A DNA stretch of 39,442 nucleotides, from contig DAITAC010000031.1 of the NCBI GenBank assembly GCA_036824465.1, positions 1-39,442 on the forward strand, read 5' to 3'. The DNA is from JAKOQB01 sp036824465. GTDB taxonomy: Bacteria > Pseudomonadota > Gammaproteobacteria > Burkholderiales > Burkholderiaceae_F. How positions within the stretch are numbered: the stretch's first letter is position 1; each line of letters starts with the position of its first letter. The notes under the pieces were generated by a model. That model had not been told where the DNA came from. It saw nothing but the letters and a program-made list of their open reading frames with translations, and searched no databases. A program made the position numbers and the translations under genes. Shown here in pieces: positions 1 through 7,975 of the stretch.

Positions 1-111
1 GTCGTGGTGGACGACAAGACGCTGAAACTGAAGGCCGTGATCAAGGATCCGAAGCTGATCACGCCGACCGGCCACTTCAACGTCTACAACACGCAGCACG
101 ACGTGTACTGA
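1..111 (+). CDS. nirS: Cytochrome cd1 nitrite reductase NirS, C-terminal end (partial)
   Basis: Frame 1 is open from the window edge to the TGA at 109-111 and gives the last 36 residues of a protein. The tail contains VVVDDKTLKLK and ends in TPTGHFNVYNTQHDVY. From memory of the family this matches the extreme C-terminus of cytochrome cd1 nitrite reductases, the last blade of the eight-bladed d1-heme propeller. NirS reduces nitrite to nitric oxide in the periplasm during denitrification. The cytochrome c551 gene follows 12 bases later, as in the nirS-nirM order of Pseudomonas, which supports the call. Heme ligands and catalytic histidines lie outside the window, so activity cannot be judged. 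Confidence 0.82.
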   Translation, partial: VVVDDKTLKLKAVIKDPKLITPTGHFNVYNTQHDVY

Positions 112-123
112 AAGGAAAGATCG

Positions 124-438
124 ATGAAATCACGCAACGTAGTCGCTGCGCTGGCGATCGGCGCCTCAATTGCGGTCCCGGCGGCCGTGCGTGCTGATGA
201 GGCGCTCGCCAAGAAGTACAACTGCCTTGCCTGCCATCAAACCGACAAGAAGCTCGTCGGACCGAGCTACAAGGACGTGGCCAAGAAATACAAGGGGCAA
301 GCGGACGCCGTCGCCAAGCTTTCCGACAAGGTGAAGAAGGGCGGCGTCGGCGTCTGGGGCCAGGTTCCGATGCCCCCCAACGCGGCGGTGCCCGACGCCG
401 ATGTGAAGAAACTGGTGGAGTGGCTGCTGGCGATGTAG
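124..438 (+). CDS. nirM: Cytochrome c551-type monoheme cytochrome (NirM-like)
   Basis: This 104-residue protein starts with a Sec signal peptide (basic MKSR, hydrophobic stretch, cleavage probably after AVRA at about residue 24). One heme site C34-L-A-C37-H38 follows, and the likely axial methionine is M83 in the PMPPN segment. Mature size (about 80 residues) and motif order are those of class I cytochrome c551/c552. These are soluble periplasmic carriers that pass electrons to nitrite reductase. It begins 12 bases after the NirS stop and has a good ribosome site (AAAGGAAAG, about 111-119), so it is probably co-transcribed with nirS. The function is firm at family level; the NirS partnership is inferred from position. 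Confidence 0.88.
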   Translation: MKSRNVVAALAIGASIAVPAAVRADEALAKKYNCLACHQTDKKLVGPSYKDVAKKYKGQADAVAKLSDKVKKGGVGVWGQVPMPPNAAVPDADVKKLVEWLLAM

Positions 439-1199
439 CTCGGCGTGCCACGCGCCTGCTGCAGGTAGGCATCGCCGTCGCGTTTGCGGCGGCGATGCCT
501 TCAAAGGCCGATGAGCTGAGCGCGCAATCGTCCGATCGTCGGTGGATCCTGAGCGCCGACAACACGACGCGCACCCTGATCGCCGTCGACGCGCGCACCG
601 GCGCGACGGTCAAGCGCATCGAAGTCGTCGATCGTCGAGGCGACAGATCCCGCGTCGCACGCGTGCTCGATGCGCCGGCGCGATCAAGCTTCATCGCGCT
701 GCTCACCGACGTGCCCGAGGCGTGGGAGTTGACGTACGACCCACGCGCCGAACCTGTCTTCGAGGGGCTGGTCCACGATTACCGGATGGGCGAAGGCATC
801 GCGGCGGGTGGCCCCTTGCCCGTCAGGCGCGTCGTGCTCGACGCGCCGATTACGGACGCATTGTTTGCACCTCGCTTCGACCACCTGGTCGGCGCGGTCG
901 CGGGGGGCGAGCTGCACGTCGTCAATCTGAACGTGCGCCGCCGCATCGAAACCGTCTACACCGGAGGCGACCCGCGACCCGCCGACGGCGCCGTCTGGCA
1001 GCGCGACCGCACGGTGTTCCTCATTCCCGACCGCGCCCTGCCGCGCCTGCTCGTGCTCGACGCGCGCACCTGGCGTCTGCGCACATCGATTGAACTGCCC
1101 GCCGTGGCATCGTCTGTCCGCATCGATGGCGACGCAGTCGAGGTTGACACGGGCTCGGGGGTCGTACGATTGCAGGGTGTCGATCTGCGCCTCGACTGA
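420..1199 (+). CDS. Short NirF/NirN-like cytochrome d1-domain protein
   Basis: The gene encodes 259 residues from a GTG that overlaps the end of nirM by 19 bases, suggesting translational coupling. The first 30 or so residues look like an export signal (RRATRLLQVGIAVAFAAAM). The central part (about residues 75-170) contains SRVARVLDAPARSSF, WELTYDPRAEPVF and HVVNLNVRRRI. These resemble the d1-heme propeller domain of NirF and NirN, which act in heme d1 biosynthesis. Full NirF is about 390 residues, so part of the eight-bladed propeller is missing. No other d1-biosynthesis gene follows. It could be a specialised d1 chaperone, a shortened NirF or a decaying remnant. Start choice is uncertain. 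Confidence 0.6.
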   Translation: MAAGDVARRATRLLQVGIAVAFAAAMPSKADELSAQSSDRRWILSADNTTRTLIAVDARTGATVKRIEVVDRRGDRSRVARVLDAPARSSFIALLTDVPEAWELTYDPRAEPVFEGLVHDYRMGEGIAAGGPLPVRRVVLDAPITDALFAPRFDHLVGAVAGGELHVVNLNVRRRIETVYTGGDPRPADGAVWQRDRTVFLIPDRALPRLLVLDARTWRLRTSIELPAVASSVRIDGDAVEVDTGSGVVRLQGVDLRLD

Positions 1200-1374
1200 G
1201 GCTGCAGCCACGCGCGCTTGACTCAACGCAAACAGACACCGCCTGCACTGCGCGCCGGCGTCTCGTGCGACGCTACGCTGTGTTTGCCGCCACATCGCTC
1301 AGCAGCGGCATCGCCACGCTGCGCGAAGGCGGCAAATGCAGCGTCTGTCAGTGCCGACGCAGTGGAGACACGGA

Positions 1375-1962
1375 ATGGCCGTATCGATTGTCGACTTCAG
1401 CACACCCGCGGCAGGCTTCGATCAGCCGCTCGCGCTCTGGAACGCCTGCCACGATCGTGTGCGGCGGATGATCGGCCTGCTGCAGCGGCTGTCGGAGCAC
1501 ATGGAGAAGAGCGGCGTCGACAGCGACGCGCGCGTGACCGCCACTTCGATCCGGCGTTACTTCGACGAAGCGGCACCGCGCCACCATGAGGACGAAGAAC
1601 TCGATCTGTTTGAACGCCTGCGCAACCGGCTCGATCAGCTCGAGCCGCCCCAGGCCGCGAAGGTGTCGGGCGCGTTGTCGAGGCTGCTCGACGACCACGT
1701 GGAATTGCACGCGATGTGGGATGCGTTGCGCAGACCGCTCGCCGACATCGAGCGCGGCAAGGCGGCCACGCTGGACGAGGCAACCGTTGCTCTGTACGTC
1801 AGCCGCTACCGCTCCCACATGGAAATCGAGGAAGGCGTGATCGAGCCGGCACTGAAGCGCGTGCTGACCCGGCGCGACCTGGAAGCGATTGGCAAGGCGA
1901 TGGCACAGCGGCGCGGCGTCGACTGGAGCGATCTTTCAGCACCATCTGATCGCCCGATCTGA
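1375..1962 (+). CDS. Hemerythrin-domain (HHE) protein
   Basis: This 195-residue protein has hemerythrin-like iron ligand motifs spaced along a four-helix bundle: H26-D27 near the N-terminus, H70-H71 with E74/E75, a DDHVELH segment near the middle, and SHMEIEEGVIEP toward the C-terminus. Such proteins bind a non-heme diiron centre; relatives include DnrN/YtfE-type nitric oxide stress proteins and oxygen sensors. The ATG at 1375 was chosen because GGAG at 1364-1367 sits 7 bases upstream; a longer in-frame start at 1336 lacks this. Lying just after nirS-nirM, a role in nitric oxide or iron-sulfur stress is plausible but inferred. The exact subfamily is not resolved. Confidence 0.72.
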   Translation: MAVSIVDFSTPAAGFDQPLALWNACHDRVRRMIGLLQRLSEHMEKSGVDSDARVTATSIRRYFDEAAPRHHEDEELDLFERLRNRLDQLEPPQAAKVSGALSRLLDDHVELHAMWDALRRPLADIERGKAATLDEATVALYVSRYRSHMEIEEGVIEPALKRVLTRRDLEAIGKAMAQRRGVDWSDLSAPSDRPI

Positions 1963-1980
1963 TCAGCGCGCCGGATCGGG
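1953..1980. terminator. Hairpin between two convergent genes
   Basis: CCCGATC at 1953-1959 and GATCGGG at 1974-1980 form a perfect 7-base stem with a 14-base loop. It overlaps the hemerythrin stop codon and ends two bases before the stop of the convergent ATPase gene. There is no clear T-run, so a factor-independent terminator is only possible. Confidence 0.3.
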
Positions 1981-1982
1981 AT

Positions 1983-3515
1983 TCAGCGCCTCCGCCCGCC
2001 CAGCAGCGAGCCCAGCACGCCGCGCGTGATCTCGCGCGCGATCGAGGAGCCGACCGAGCGCGCCGCGCTCTTGGCAAGCGCATCGACCATGCCCTCCCGC
2101 CGTCCCCCGCGCGGGCCGGTGGAGCCGAAGAGGATATTGCCCAGTCCGCCCAGCAAACCACCGCCTTCGCTTGCCGGTGCAGGCGCTTGCGCACCCGTGC
2201 CGGCAGGCGCCTGCACCCCGCCTGGAAGCGCTTGTCCGGTACCGGCTCTCGCCTTCAGCATCTCGAATGCACTGTCACGATCGACCGCTTTTTCGTACAC
2301 GCCGGCGACCGCCGAGTCCTGGATCAGCTTCTTGCGATCGTCCGGGGTGATCGGCCCGATCTGGCTCGCCGGTGGCATCACGAAGGCACGCTCGGTGATG
2401 CTGGGCGTCCCCTTGGCGTCAAGGAATGAAATCAGCGCCTCGCCGACCGCAAGTTCCATGATCGCCTTCTGGATATCGAGCTTCGGATTGGCACGCATCG
2501 TCTCGGCCACCGACTGCACGGCCTTTTGATCGCGCGGCGTGAAGGCGCGCAAGGCATGTTGTACCCGGTTGCCAAGCTGGCCCAGCACCTTTTCGGGGAT
2601 ATCAAGCGGGTTCTGCGTGACGAAGAATACGCCGACGCCCTTGGAGCGGATCAGCCGCACCACCTGCTCGACCTTGTCGAGCAGTGCAGTCGGCGCCTCG
2701 TTGAACAGCAGGTGCGCCTCGTCGAAGAAGAACACCAGCTTGGGCTTCTCGCGGTCGCCGACTTCGGGCAGGTTTTCGTACAGCTCCGACAGCAGCCACA
2801 GCAGGAACGTGCCGTACAGTCGCGGCGAATTCAGCAGTCTGTCGGCAGCGAGGATGTTGATCACGCCCTTGCCGTCCGTCGTCTGCATCAGGTCTTCGAT
2901 GTTGAGCATCGGCTCGCCGAAGAACTTGTTTCCACCCTGCTCGTCAATCTGCAGCAGCCCCCGCTGGATTGCGCCGATCGATGCGGACGACACATTGCCG
3001 TACTGCGTCTTGAACTGATCGGCGTTGTCGCCGACGTATTGAAGCAGCGCACGCAGGTCTTTCAGGTCGAGCAGCAGCAGGCCGTTGTCATCGGCGACCT
3101 TGAACACCAGCGCCAGCACGCCTTCCTGCGTCTCATTGAGGTTGAGCAATCGCGACAGCAGCAGCGGCCCCAGGTCGGAAATCGTCGCGCGCACCGGATG
3201 GCCCTGCTCCTGAAAGACATCCCACAGGGTGACCGGACACCCCTCCCATTTCGGCGTGTCGAGCTTGAGCATCTCGAGGCGCGCCTTCATCTTGTCGGTC
3301 AAGGCGCCCGGTTTGCAGATGCCGGTCAGGTCGCCCTTCACGTCGGCCATAAAGACCGGCACGCCGATCTTCGAAAAACTTTCGGCCAGTTTCTGCAGCG
3401 TGACGGTCTTGCCGGTGCCAGTGGCACCCGTGATGCAGCCGTGACGGTTGGCAAGCGCCGGAAGCAGCGCAAGATCGGTCATGCCTGCTTTGGCGATGAT
3501 CAGGGGGTCGGCCAT
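1983..3515 (-). CDS. HerA-like / DUF853 (YjgR-type) P-loop ATPase
   Basis: The 510-residue product has a Walker A motif GATGTGKT at residues 30-37 and a Walker B motif VFFFDEAHLLF with D265-E266. It has the overall pattern of DUF853 proteins related to HerA/FtsK helicases (E. coli YjgR). Their biochemical role is unsettled; DNA translocation is inferred from the fold. The C-terminal 80 residues are low-complexity, rich in Ala, Pro and Gly, and end in basic GGRRR. The ATG at 3515 (MADPLIIAKAGM) is preferred because the upstream in-frame extension reads through a heptad repeat element. It is convergent with the hemerythrin gene and divergent from yebC. Confidence 0.85.
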   Translation of the reverse strand: MADPLIIAKAGMTDLALLPALANRHGCITGATGTGKTVTLQKLAESFSKIGVPVFMADVKGDLTGICKPGALTDKMKARLEMLKLDTPKWEGCPVTLWDVFQEQGHPVRATISDLGPLLLSRLLNLNETQEGVLALVFKVADDNGLLLLDLKDLRALLQYVGDNADQFKTQYGNVSSASIGAIQRGLLQIDEQGGNKFFGEPMLNIEDLMQTTDGKGVINILAADRLLNSPRLYGTFLLWLLSELYENLPEVGDREKPKLVFFFDEAHLLFNEAPTALLDKVEQVVRLIRSKGVGVFFVTQNPLDIPEKVLGQLGNRVQHALRAFTPRDQKAVQSVAETMRANPKLDIQKAIMELAVGEALISFLDAKGTPSITERAFVMPPASQIGPITPDDRKKLIQDSAVAGVYEKAVDRDSAFEMLKARAGTGQALPGGVQAPAGTGAQAPAPASEGGGLLGGLGNILFGSTGPRGGRREGMVDALAKSAARSVGSSIAREITRGVLGSLLGGRRR

Positions 3516-3520
3516 TTTGA

Positions 3521-3693
3521 GTCGGGAGTCGGGAGTCGGAAATTGGGAGTTTACGTCTCCCGCAAGCACGAGCGGTGCACTTGGCGTCTTCCTCAACTCT
3601 TCGCAAACGCGCGGCGCCTCGAACGGTACGGCCCCGCTCCCGACTCCCGACTACTGTTCCGCTAGACTCCGCGCCCGACTCCCGACGCCCGAC
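3521..3693. repeat. Inverted heptad-repeat element (copy A) upstream of yebC
   Basis: The left arm, 3521-3548, is four tandem 7-base units on the pattern GTCGGGA (GTCGGGA, GTCGGGA, GTCGGAA, ATTGGGA). The right arm carries the reverse complement, TCCCGAC, twice at 3638-3651. After a 21-base break come GCCCGAC, TCCCGAC, GCCCGAC at 3673-3693. The arms could form a long hairpin around a loop of about 90 bases. The element fills the space between the divergent ATPase and yebC starts. A second copy occurs at 13207-13350. Confidence 0.8.
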
Positions 3694-3706
3694 ATAGAAA
3701 ATACCC

Positions 3707-4432
3707 ATGGCAGGACATTCCAAGTGGGCCAACATCCAGCATCGCAAGAACCGGCAGGACGCGAAGCGCGGATCGCTATGGACCAAGGTCATTCGCGAAG
3801 TTCAGATCGCCGCGCGTGACGGCGGCGGCGATCCGGGAATGAACGCCCGGCTGCGGCTGGCGCTGGACAAGGCGCGGCTCGCCAACGTGCCGAAGGACAA
3901 GGTCAACAGCGCGATCGCTCGTGGCACCGGCAAGGCCGAGGGCCAGAGCCTGGAAGAAATACGCTACGAAGGGTATGGGATCGCTGGCGCCGCGATCATG
4001 ATCGACTGCGTCACCGACAACCGCACCCGCACGGTGGCCGAGGTGCGCCACGCACTGTCGAAGAACGGCGGCAACCTCGGCACCGATGGTTCAGTGGCGT
4101 TCAACTTCAAGCACTGCGGCCAGTTTATCTTCGCGCCGGGGGCGTCCGAAGAACGCGTGATGGAAGTGGCGCTCGATGCGGGAGCCGAGGACGTCGTGGC
4201 CAATGAAGACGCTTCGATCGAGGTCATCAGCGCGCCGGGCGAGTTTGAAGCGGTCAAGCAGGCGCTCGCCAAGGCAGCGCTGACGCCGGCAGTTGCCGAG
4301 GTCACGATGAAACCGCTGGCCGAAACCGTGCTGACCGGCGAAGACGCGCAGAAGATGCAGAAACTGCTGGACGCGCTCGACGACCTGGACGACGTGCAGG
4401 CCGTGTACACCACGGCGGCACTCGAACAATGA
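3707..4432 (+). CDS. yebC: YebC/PmpR-family protein
   Basis: The 241-residue protein starts with MAGHSKWANIQHRKNRQD, the hallmark N-terminus of the YebC/TACO1 family, and keeps the family length and domain order throughout. Family members have been described as DNA-binding regulators (PmpR) and, more recently, as ribosome-associated factors helping translation of difficult motifs; the sequence does not decide between these. The start is fixed by this N-terminus, yet the 15 bases upstream contain no clear ribosome site and abut the heptad-repeat element. It overlaps purD by 4 bases (ATGA), so the two are probably co-translated. Confidence 0.95.
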   Translation: MAGHSKWANIQHRKNRQDAKRGSLWTKVIREVQIAARDGGGDPGMNARLRLALDKARLANVPKDKVNSAIARGTGKAEGQSLEEIRYEGYGIAGAAIMIDCVTDNRTRTVAEVRHALSKNGGNLGTDGSVAFNFKHCGQFIFAPGASEERVMEVALDAGAEDVVANEDASIEVISAPGEFEAVKQALAKAALTPAVAEVTMKPLAETVLTGEDAQKMQKLLDALDDLDDVQAVYTTAALEQ

Positions 4433-5733
4433 AAGTCATGGTCATCGGTGGCGGCGGGCGCGAGCACGCGCTGGCCTGGAAACTCGCGCAATCGCCACGC
4501 GTGCAGACGGTCTTCCTTGCGCCCGGCAACGGTGGTACCGCGCGCGATACCGGCCCGCATGCGCGGCTCGCCAATGTGGCACTCACTGACATTCATGCGC
4601 TGGCCGATTTCGCCAGGAGCAATAGTGTCGCTCTGACCGTTGTGGGGCCCGAGGCACCGCTGGCCGCCGGCGCCGTTGATGAGTTTCGTGCGCATGGGCT
4701 GCGCGTGTTCGGCCCCTCGCGCGCCGCCGCGCAACTGGAAAGCTCGAAAGACTTTGCCAAGGCGTTCATGAAGCGCCACGGCATTCCGACCGCGGATTAC
4801 GAGACTTTCACGGATGCCAGCGCGGCGCACGCATACGTCGAGCGCAAGGGTGCGCCGATCGTGATCAAGGCCGACGGCCTGGCGGCCGGCAAAGGCGTGG
4901 TCGTCGCCACTTCGACAGCCGACGCACATGCCGCGATCGATGCGATGCTGATCGACAACCGCATGGGTTCGGCCGGCGCGCGCGTGGTGATCGAAGAATT
5001 CCTCGCCGGCGAAGAAGCGAGCTTCATCGTGATGAGCGACGGCCGCAACGCGCTGGCGCTTGCAACGAGCCAGGACCACAAGCGGCTGCTCAATGGCGAC
5101 CAGGGCCCCAACACCGGCGGCATGGGTGCGTATTCGCCGGCGCCTGTCGTGACGCCGACGCTGCACGCGCGCGTGATGCGCGAGATCATCCTGCCGACAA
5201 TCCAGGGCATGGCAAGCGACGGCATCGTCTACACGGGGTTCCTCTACGCCGGCCTGATGATCGACGACACCGGCCGGCCGCGAACGCTTGAGTTCAACTG
5301 CCGCATGGGCGATCCCGAAACGCAGCCGATCATGATGCGGCTGAAATCAGACTTGGTCGACCTGCTGGAGCACGCCGTCGACGGCACGCTCGACCAGATT
5401 GAAGCTGATTGGGACCGTCGCAGCGCCCTCGGTGTGGTGATCGCCGCGGCAGGCTACCCCGACGCACCCCGCAAGGGTGACGTCATCGATGAACTGCCGG
5501 CCGACACTGAGGATTGCGTGACGTTTCACGCGGGCACCGAACTTCGACAAGGCATGAACAAGCTCGTGACCTGCGGCGGTCGCGTGCTGTGCGTCACCGC
5601 GCTCGGCGACAGTGTGCGCGCAGCGCAGCGCCGCGCCTATGAAGCGGCTGAGCAGGTCAAGTTCGCGGGCGCTCAGTATCGCAGCGACATCGGCCACCGC
5701 GCGCTGCGTGGCCGGACGCCGACAATCGGGTAG
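4429..5733 (+). CDS. purD: Phosphoribosylamine-glycine ligase
   Basis: PurD joins glycine to 5-phosphoribosylamine using ATP, giving glycinamide ribonucleotide in purine synthesis. The 434-residue product opens with the glycine-rich GGGGREHALAWKL motif and has the ATP-grasp core (VIKADGLAAGKGVVVA; GEEASFIVMSDG). It also carries the conserved NTGGMGAYSPAP segment and a C-terminal GARS domain with EFNCRMGDPETQ. Length is normal for the family. The start codon overlaps the yebC stop by 4 bases. A 6-base stem-loop overlapping the stop separates it from the convergent cyclase-family gene. Confidence 0.96.
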   Translation: MKVMVIGGGGREHALAWKLAQSPRVQTVFLAPGNGGTARDTGPHARLANVALTDIHALADFARSNSVALTVVGPEAPLAAGAVDEFRAHGLRVFGPSRAAAQLESSKDFAKAFMKRHGIPTADYETFTDASAAHAYVERKGAPIVIKADGLAAGKGVVVATSTADAHAAIDAMLIDNRMGSAGARVVIEEFLAGEEASFIVMSDGRNALALATSQDHKRLLNGDQGPNTGGMGAYSPAPVVTPTLHARVMREIILPTIQGMASDGIVYTGFLYAGLMIDDTGRPRTLEFNCRMGDPETQPIMMRLKSDLVDLLEHAVDGTLDQIEADWDRRSALGVVIAAAGYPDAPRKGDVIDELPADTEDCVTFHAGTELRQGMNKLVTCGGRVLCVTALGDSVRAAQRRAYEAAEQVKFAGAQYRSDIGHRALRGRTPTIG

Positions 5734-5750
5734 GCGGGCGCCGGCCGCCT
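5732..5750. terminator. Short stem-loop shared by two convergent genes
   Basis: AGGCGG at 5732-5737 pairs perfectly with CCGCCT at 5745-5750 around a 7-base loop, in the 18-base gap between the purD stop and the opposing cyclase stop. It has no T-run on either side, so it is at best a weak bidirectional terminator or 3'-end stabiliser. Confidence 0.3.
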
Positions 5751-5751
5751 G

Positions 5752-6846
5752 CTAGACGACGGCGATCGGCCCACCGGCCGAACCGGTCGCGCCCTTGATC
5801 GGCATCGGCGAGAAGATGTAGACGAACTGGTACTTCCTGTCCTTGATCAGTTCGTCGAACGTCAGGTTCTCGTGATTGAAGATGCCGTTCCTTGTGATCA
5901 GTTCGCCGTGCACCGGAAACGCGAGCCGCTTGTCGGGATTGGGCACGACCTCCGTGGCCCAGGTATCGGCACCCACGAGCGCCAGCTGCTTCTCGACCAC
6001 CCAGCGCGCAACCTCGAGCCCGATGCCCGGCTCGCCGCTGTTGAAACGATCGTTGTTCTTCATCCAAAGCGCACCCCAGCCGGTGTTGAAGAACACCGCA
6101 TCGCCCGCCTTGATGTCGGCTTCCTTGATCCCCTGCCTGTCGAACGCGGCGCGCACGTCGGCCAGCGTGACCTCCTGCCCGGCATCCCAGGCCTTCAGCG
6201 CCGCCACGTCTGCCAGATGTGCGCGGGTGAAGAATGGCTTGACCTTTTCCACACCGAGCTTGTTCAGACCATAGGTGCCATTGACCTCCTGAGCAGTCAG
6301 CCCGTTGTAGTAGTGCATCTGCGTCTTGTCGCCATCCTTGCCAAGCTGCATGCCAATGTGGCCGAGCCCGTCGAACTGCGTGCCCACCTGACCGACCTCG
6401 GTGCTCAGGAACTCGTCGTTGTAGACGAGCTTGTTTTCGCCGAACGGCCCGCCCGTGGGCGCGCCGGGAATGCGCAGCGCGAACACGCGCGCGCCGAACA
6501 TCGGCATGCCGGATTCGTAGATGCGACCGATGCGATAGATCTTGCCTTCACGAATCCACTTCGCCGCGTCCAGGACCTTTTCTGGCGTGATCCAGTTCGA
6601 TGCGCCGGCCTCGTCCGCCGCGCCCCAGCGCGACGGCCACCATTTCTGCGGCGCGCCGGCCTGCGCATGCGCATCCGAGATCAGCGGTGCGCTCGCGTAC
6701 TTGCCGTGCAGCGCGCCGGCCACGGCGCCGACGGCGCCCGCCACCGCGGCAGCTTTGAAGAAATCGCGCCGGGGATTGGCGCCGGAAACGTCCAGCGGTG
6801 TCAAAGCGTCACTGGCCGCGGCATTTTCGTGGCGAGACTCGTCCAT
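5752..6846 (-). CDS. Tat-exported cyclase-family protein (kynurenine formamidase fold)
   Basis: The 364-residue protein has a twin-arginine leader (N-P-R26-R27-D-F-F, then a long Ala/Gly/Val stretch, cleavage near AHA at about residue 61), so it should be exported folded. The mature part fits the metal-dependent cyclase/kynurenine formamidase family (PF04199). The family motif HxGTHxD reads QVGTQFDGLGH at residues 153-163, with both histidines replaced by glutamine while D159 and H163 are kept. Substrate cannot be predicted. It stands alone on the minus strand, divergent from the CobW-type gene, within an otherwise conserved housekeeping block. An ortholog with hydrolase activity on an amide or lactone is possible. 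Confidence 0.75.
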   Translation of the reverse strand: MDESRHENAAASDALTPLDVSGANPRRDFFKAAAVAGAVGAVAGALHGKYASAPLISDAHAQAGAPQKWWPSRWGAADEAGASNWITPEKVLDAAKWIREGKIYRIGRIYESGMPMFGARVFALRIPGAPTGGPFGENKLVYNDEFLSTEVGQVGTQFDGLGHIGMQLGKDGDKTQMHYYNGLTAQEVNGTYGLNKLGVEKVKPFFTRAHLADVAALKAWDAGQEVTLADVRAAFDRQGIKEADIKAGDAVFFNTGWGALWMKNNDRFNSGEPGIGLEVARWVVEKQLALVGADTWATEVVPNPDKRLAFPVHGELITRNGIFNHENLTFDELIKDRKYQFVYIFSPMPIKGATGSAGGPIAVV

Positions 6847-6940
6847 CTTGTTCTCCTTGGTTTGGGTCGATCGACTCGAGACAGCCCGGCTATGCTAGTT
6901 GCCCGCGCCGCGCGATTGCATGGCGCATGCAAGGGATACG

Positions 6941-7948
6941 ATGAGCTGGTTCGGCTCCGATGAATCCGAGGCGCGCACGCCGGTGACTGTACTGACCGGT
7001 TTTCTCGGCAGCGGCAAGACGACGGTGCTGAACCATGCGCTGCGCCAGCCTGCGTTCGCCGACACGGCGGTCATCATCAATGAATTCGGTGCGATCGGCC
7101 TTGACCATTGGCTGGTCGAATCGGTTGACGGCGAGATGATCGTGCTCAAGAGCGGGTGCATCTGCTGCAGCGTGCGCTCGGATCTGGAAACCAGCTTGCG
7201 CGAATTGCTGGTGCGGCGCGACGAAGCACGCATCGATTTCAGGCGGATTGTCATTGAAACGACGGGACTGGCCGATCCCGCTCCGATCGTCCATCTGACG
7301 CTCGGTAATCCACTGACCGCGCATTTTCTTGCGCCGGCGCAGATTGTCACCACGGTCGATGCACCCTGCGGGGCTGAGCGACTGGCGCAGCACGCCGAGG
7401 CGCGCAAGCAGGTCGCGCTCGCCGACCAAGTTCTGCTGACACAGCTCGATCTCGCACCGGAACGCGATGCACAGACACGCGCCGCCGTCGCAGCGCTGAA
7501 CCGGCACGCGCGGGTTGATCCGTGCCTGAACGGCGCAGTCGAACCGCGGGTGCTGTTGTCCCCTCCAACACGCCAGCGCTGGGGTGAACTGGCCCGGCAC
7601 GTTGGGCATGATCACGCCACAGCACACGCAGGGATCGATGCCTTGTCACTCACCGCCAGCGAGCCGCTGGACTGGCTGCGCGTGCAGGCCTGGCTCGCCG
7701 CGCTGCGCACGCAGCATGGGCCGCAGCTTTTGCGCGTCAAGGGCTTGCTGAATCTGCAGGGCGAAGCGCAGCCGGTGGTGATTCAGGGCGTACATCATGT
7801 ATTCCATCCGCCAGTGCGATTGGCTGCGTGGCCGACCGACGATATGACATCGCGGCTGGTGCTGATTACGCAGGATCTCGACGTCGAAGCAGTGCGCGAA
7901 TCGTTCGTCGCGCACGTGCTGGATCGACAGACCAATACGGCACAATGA
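6941..7948 (+). CDS. CobW/COG0523-family GTPase, putative metal chaperone
   Basis: The 335-residue protein has a Walker A motif (TGFLGSGKTT, residues 19-28), the family's CxCC metal site (G-C73-I-C75-C76), an NEFGAIGLD switch region and a C-terminal CobW_C domain (LLRVKGLLNLQGE onward). COG0523 GTPases deliver metals such as zinc or cobalt to target proteins. The guanine-specificity motif, normally NKxD-like, reads TQLD in the LLTQLDLAP segment, so nucleotide preference may differ. The ATG at 6941 is chosen for the AAGGGA about 5 bases upstream; a TTG at 6899 lacks support. No metal-uptake gene or Zur site is evident nearby, so the metal is unknown. Confidence 0.85.
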   Translation: MSWFGSDESEARTPVTVLTGFLGSGKTTVLNHALRQPAFADTAVIINEFGAIGLDHWLVESVDGEMIVLKSGCICCSVRSDLETSLRELLVRRDEARIDFRRIVIETTGLADPAPIVHLTLGNPLTAHFLAPAQIVTTVDAPCGAERLAQHAEARKQVALADQVLLTQLDLAPERDAQTRAAVAALNRHARVDPCLNGAVEPRVLLSPPTRQRWGELARHVGHDHATAHAGIDALSLTASEPLDWLRVQAWLAALRTQHGPQLLRVKGLLNLQGEAQPVVIQGVHHVFHPPVRLAAWPTDDMTSRLVLITQDLDVEAVRESFVAHVLDRQTNTAQ

Positions 7949-7975
7949 CGCCCTCGTGAAATCGCCCAGCAGCAA

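Noticed and set aside
1215..1235. Possible FNR-type box (TTGACTCAA) before the hemerythrin gene
   Set aside because: It does not match the TTGATNNNNATCAA spacing; the half-sites are too close together.
1200..1374. Small open frames between the NirF-like and hemerythrin genes
   Set aside because: They have no ribosome site, no recognisable motif and atypical Arg/Ala-rich composition; the stretch is best read as an intergenic leader.
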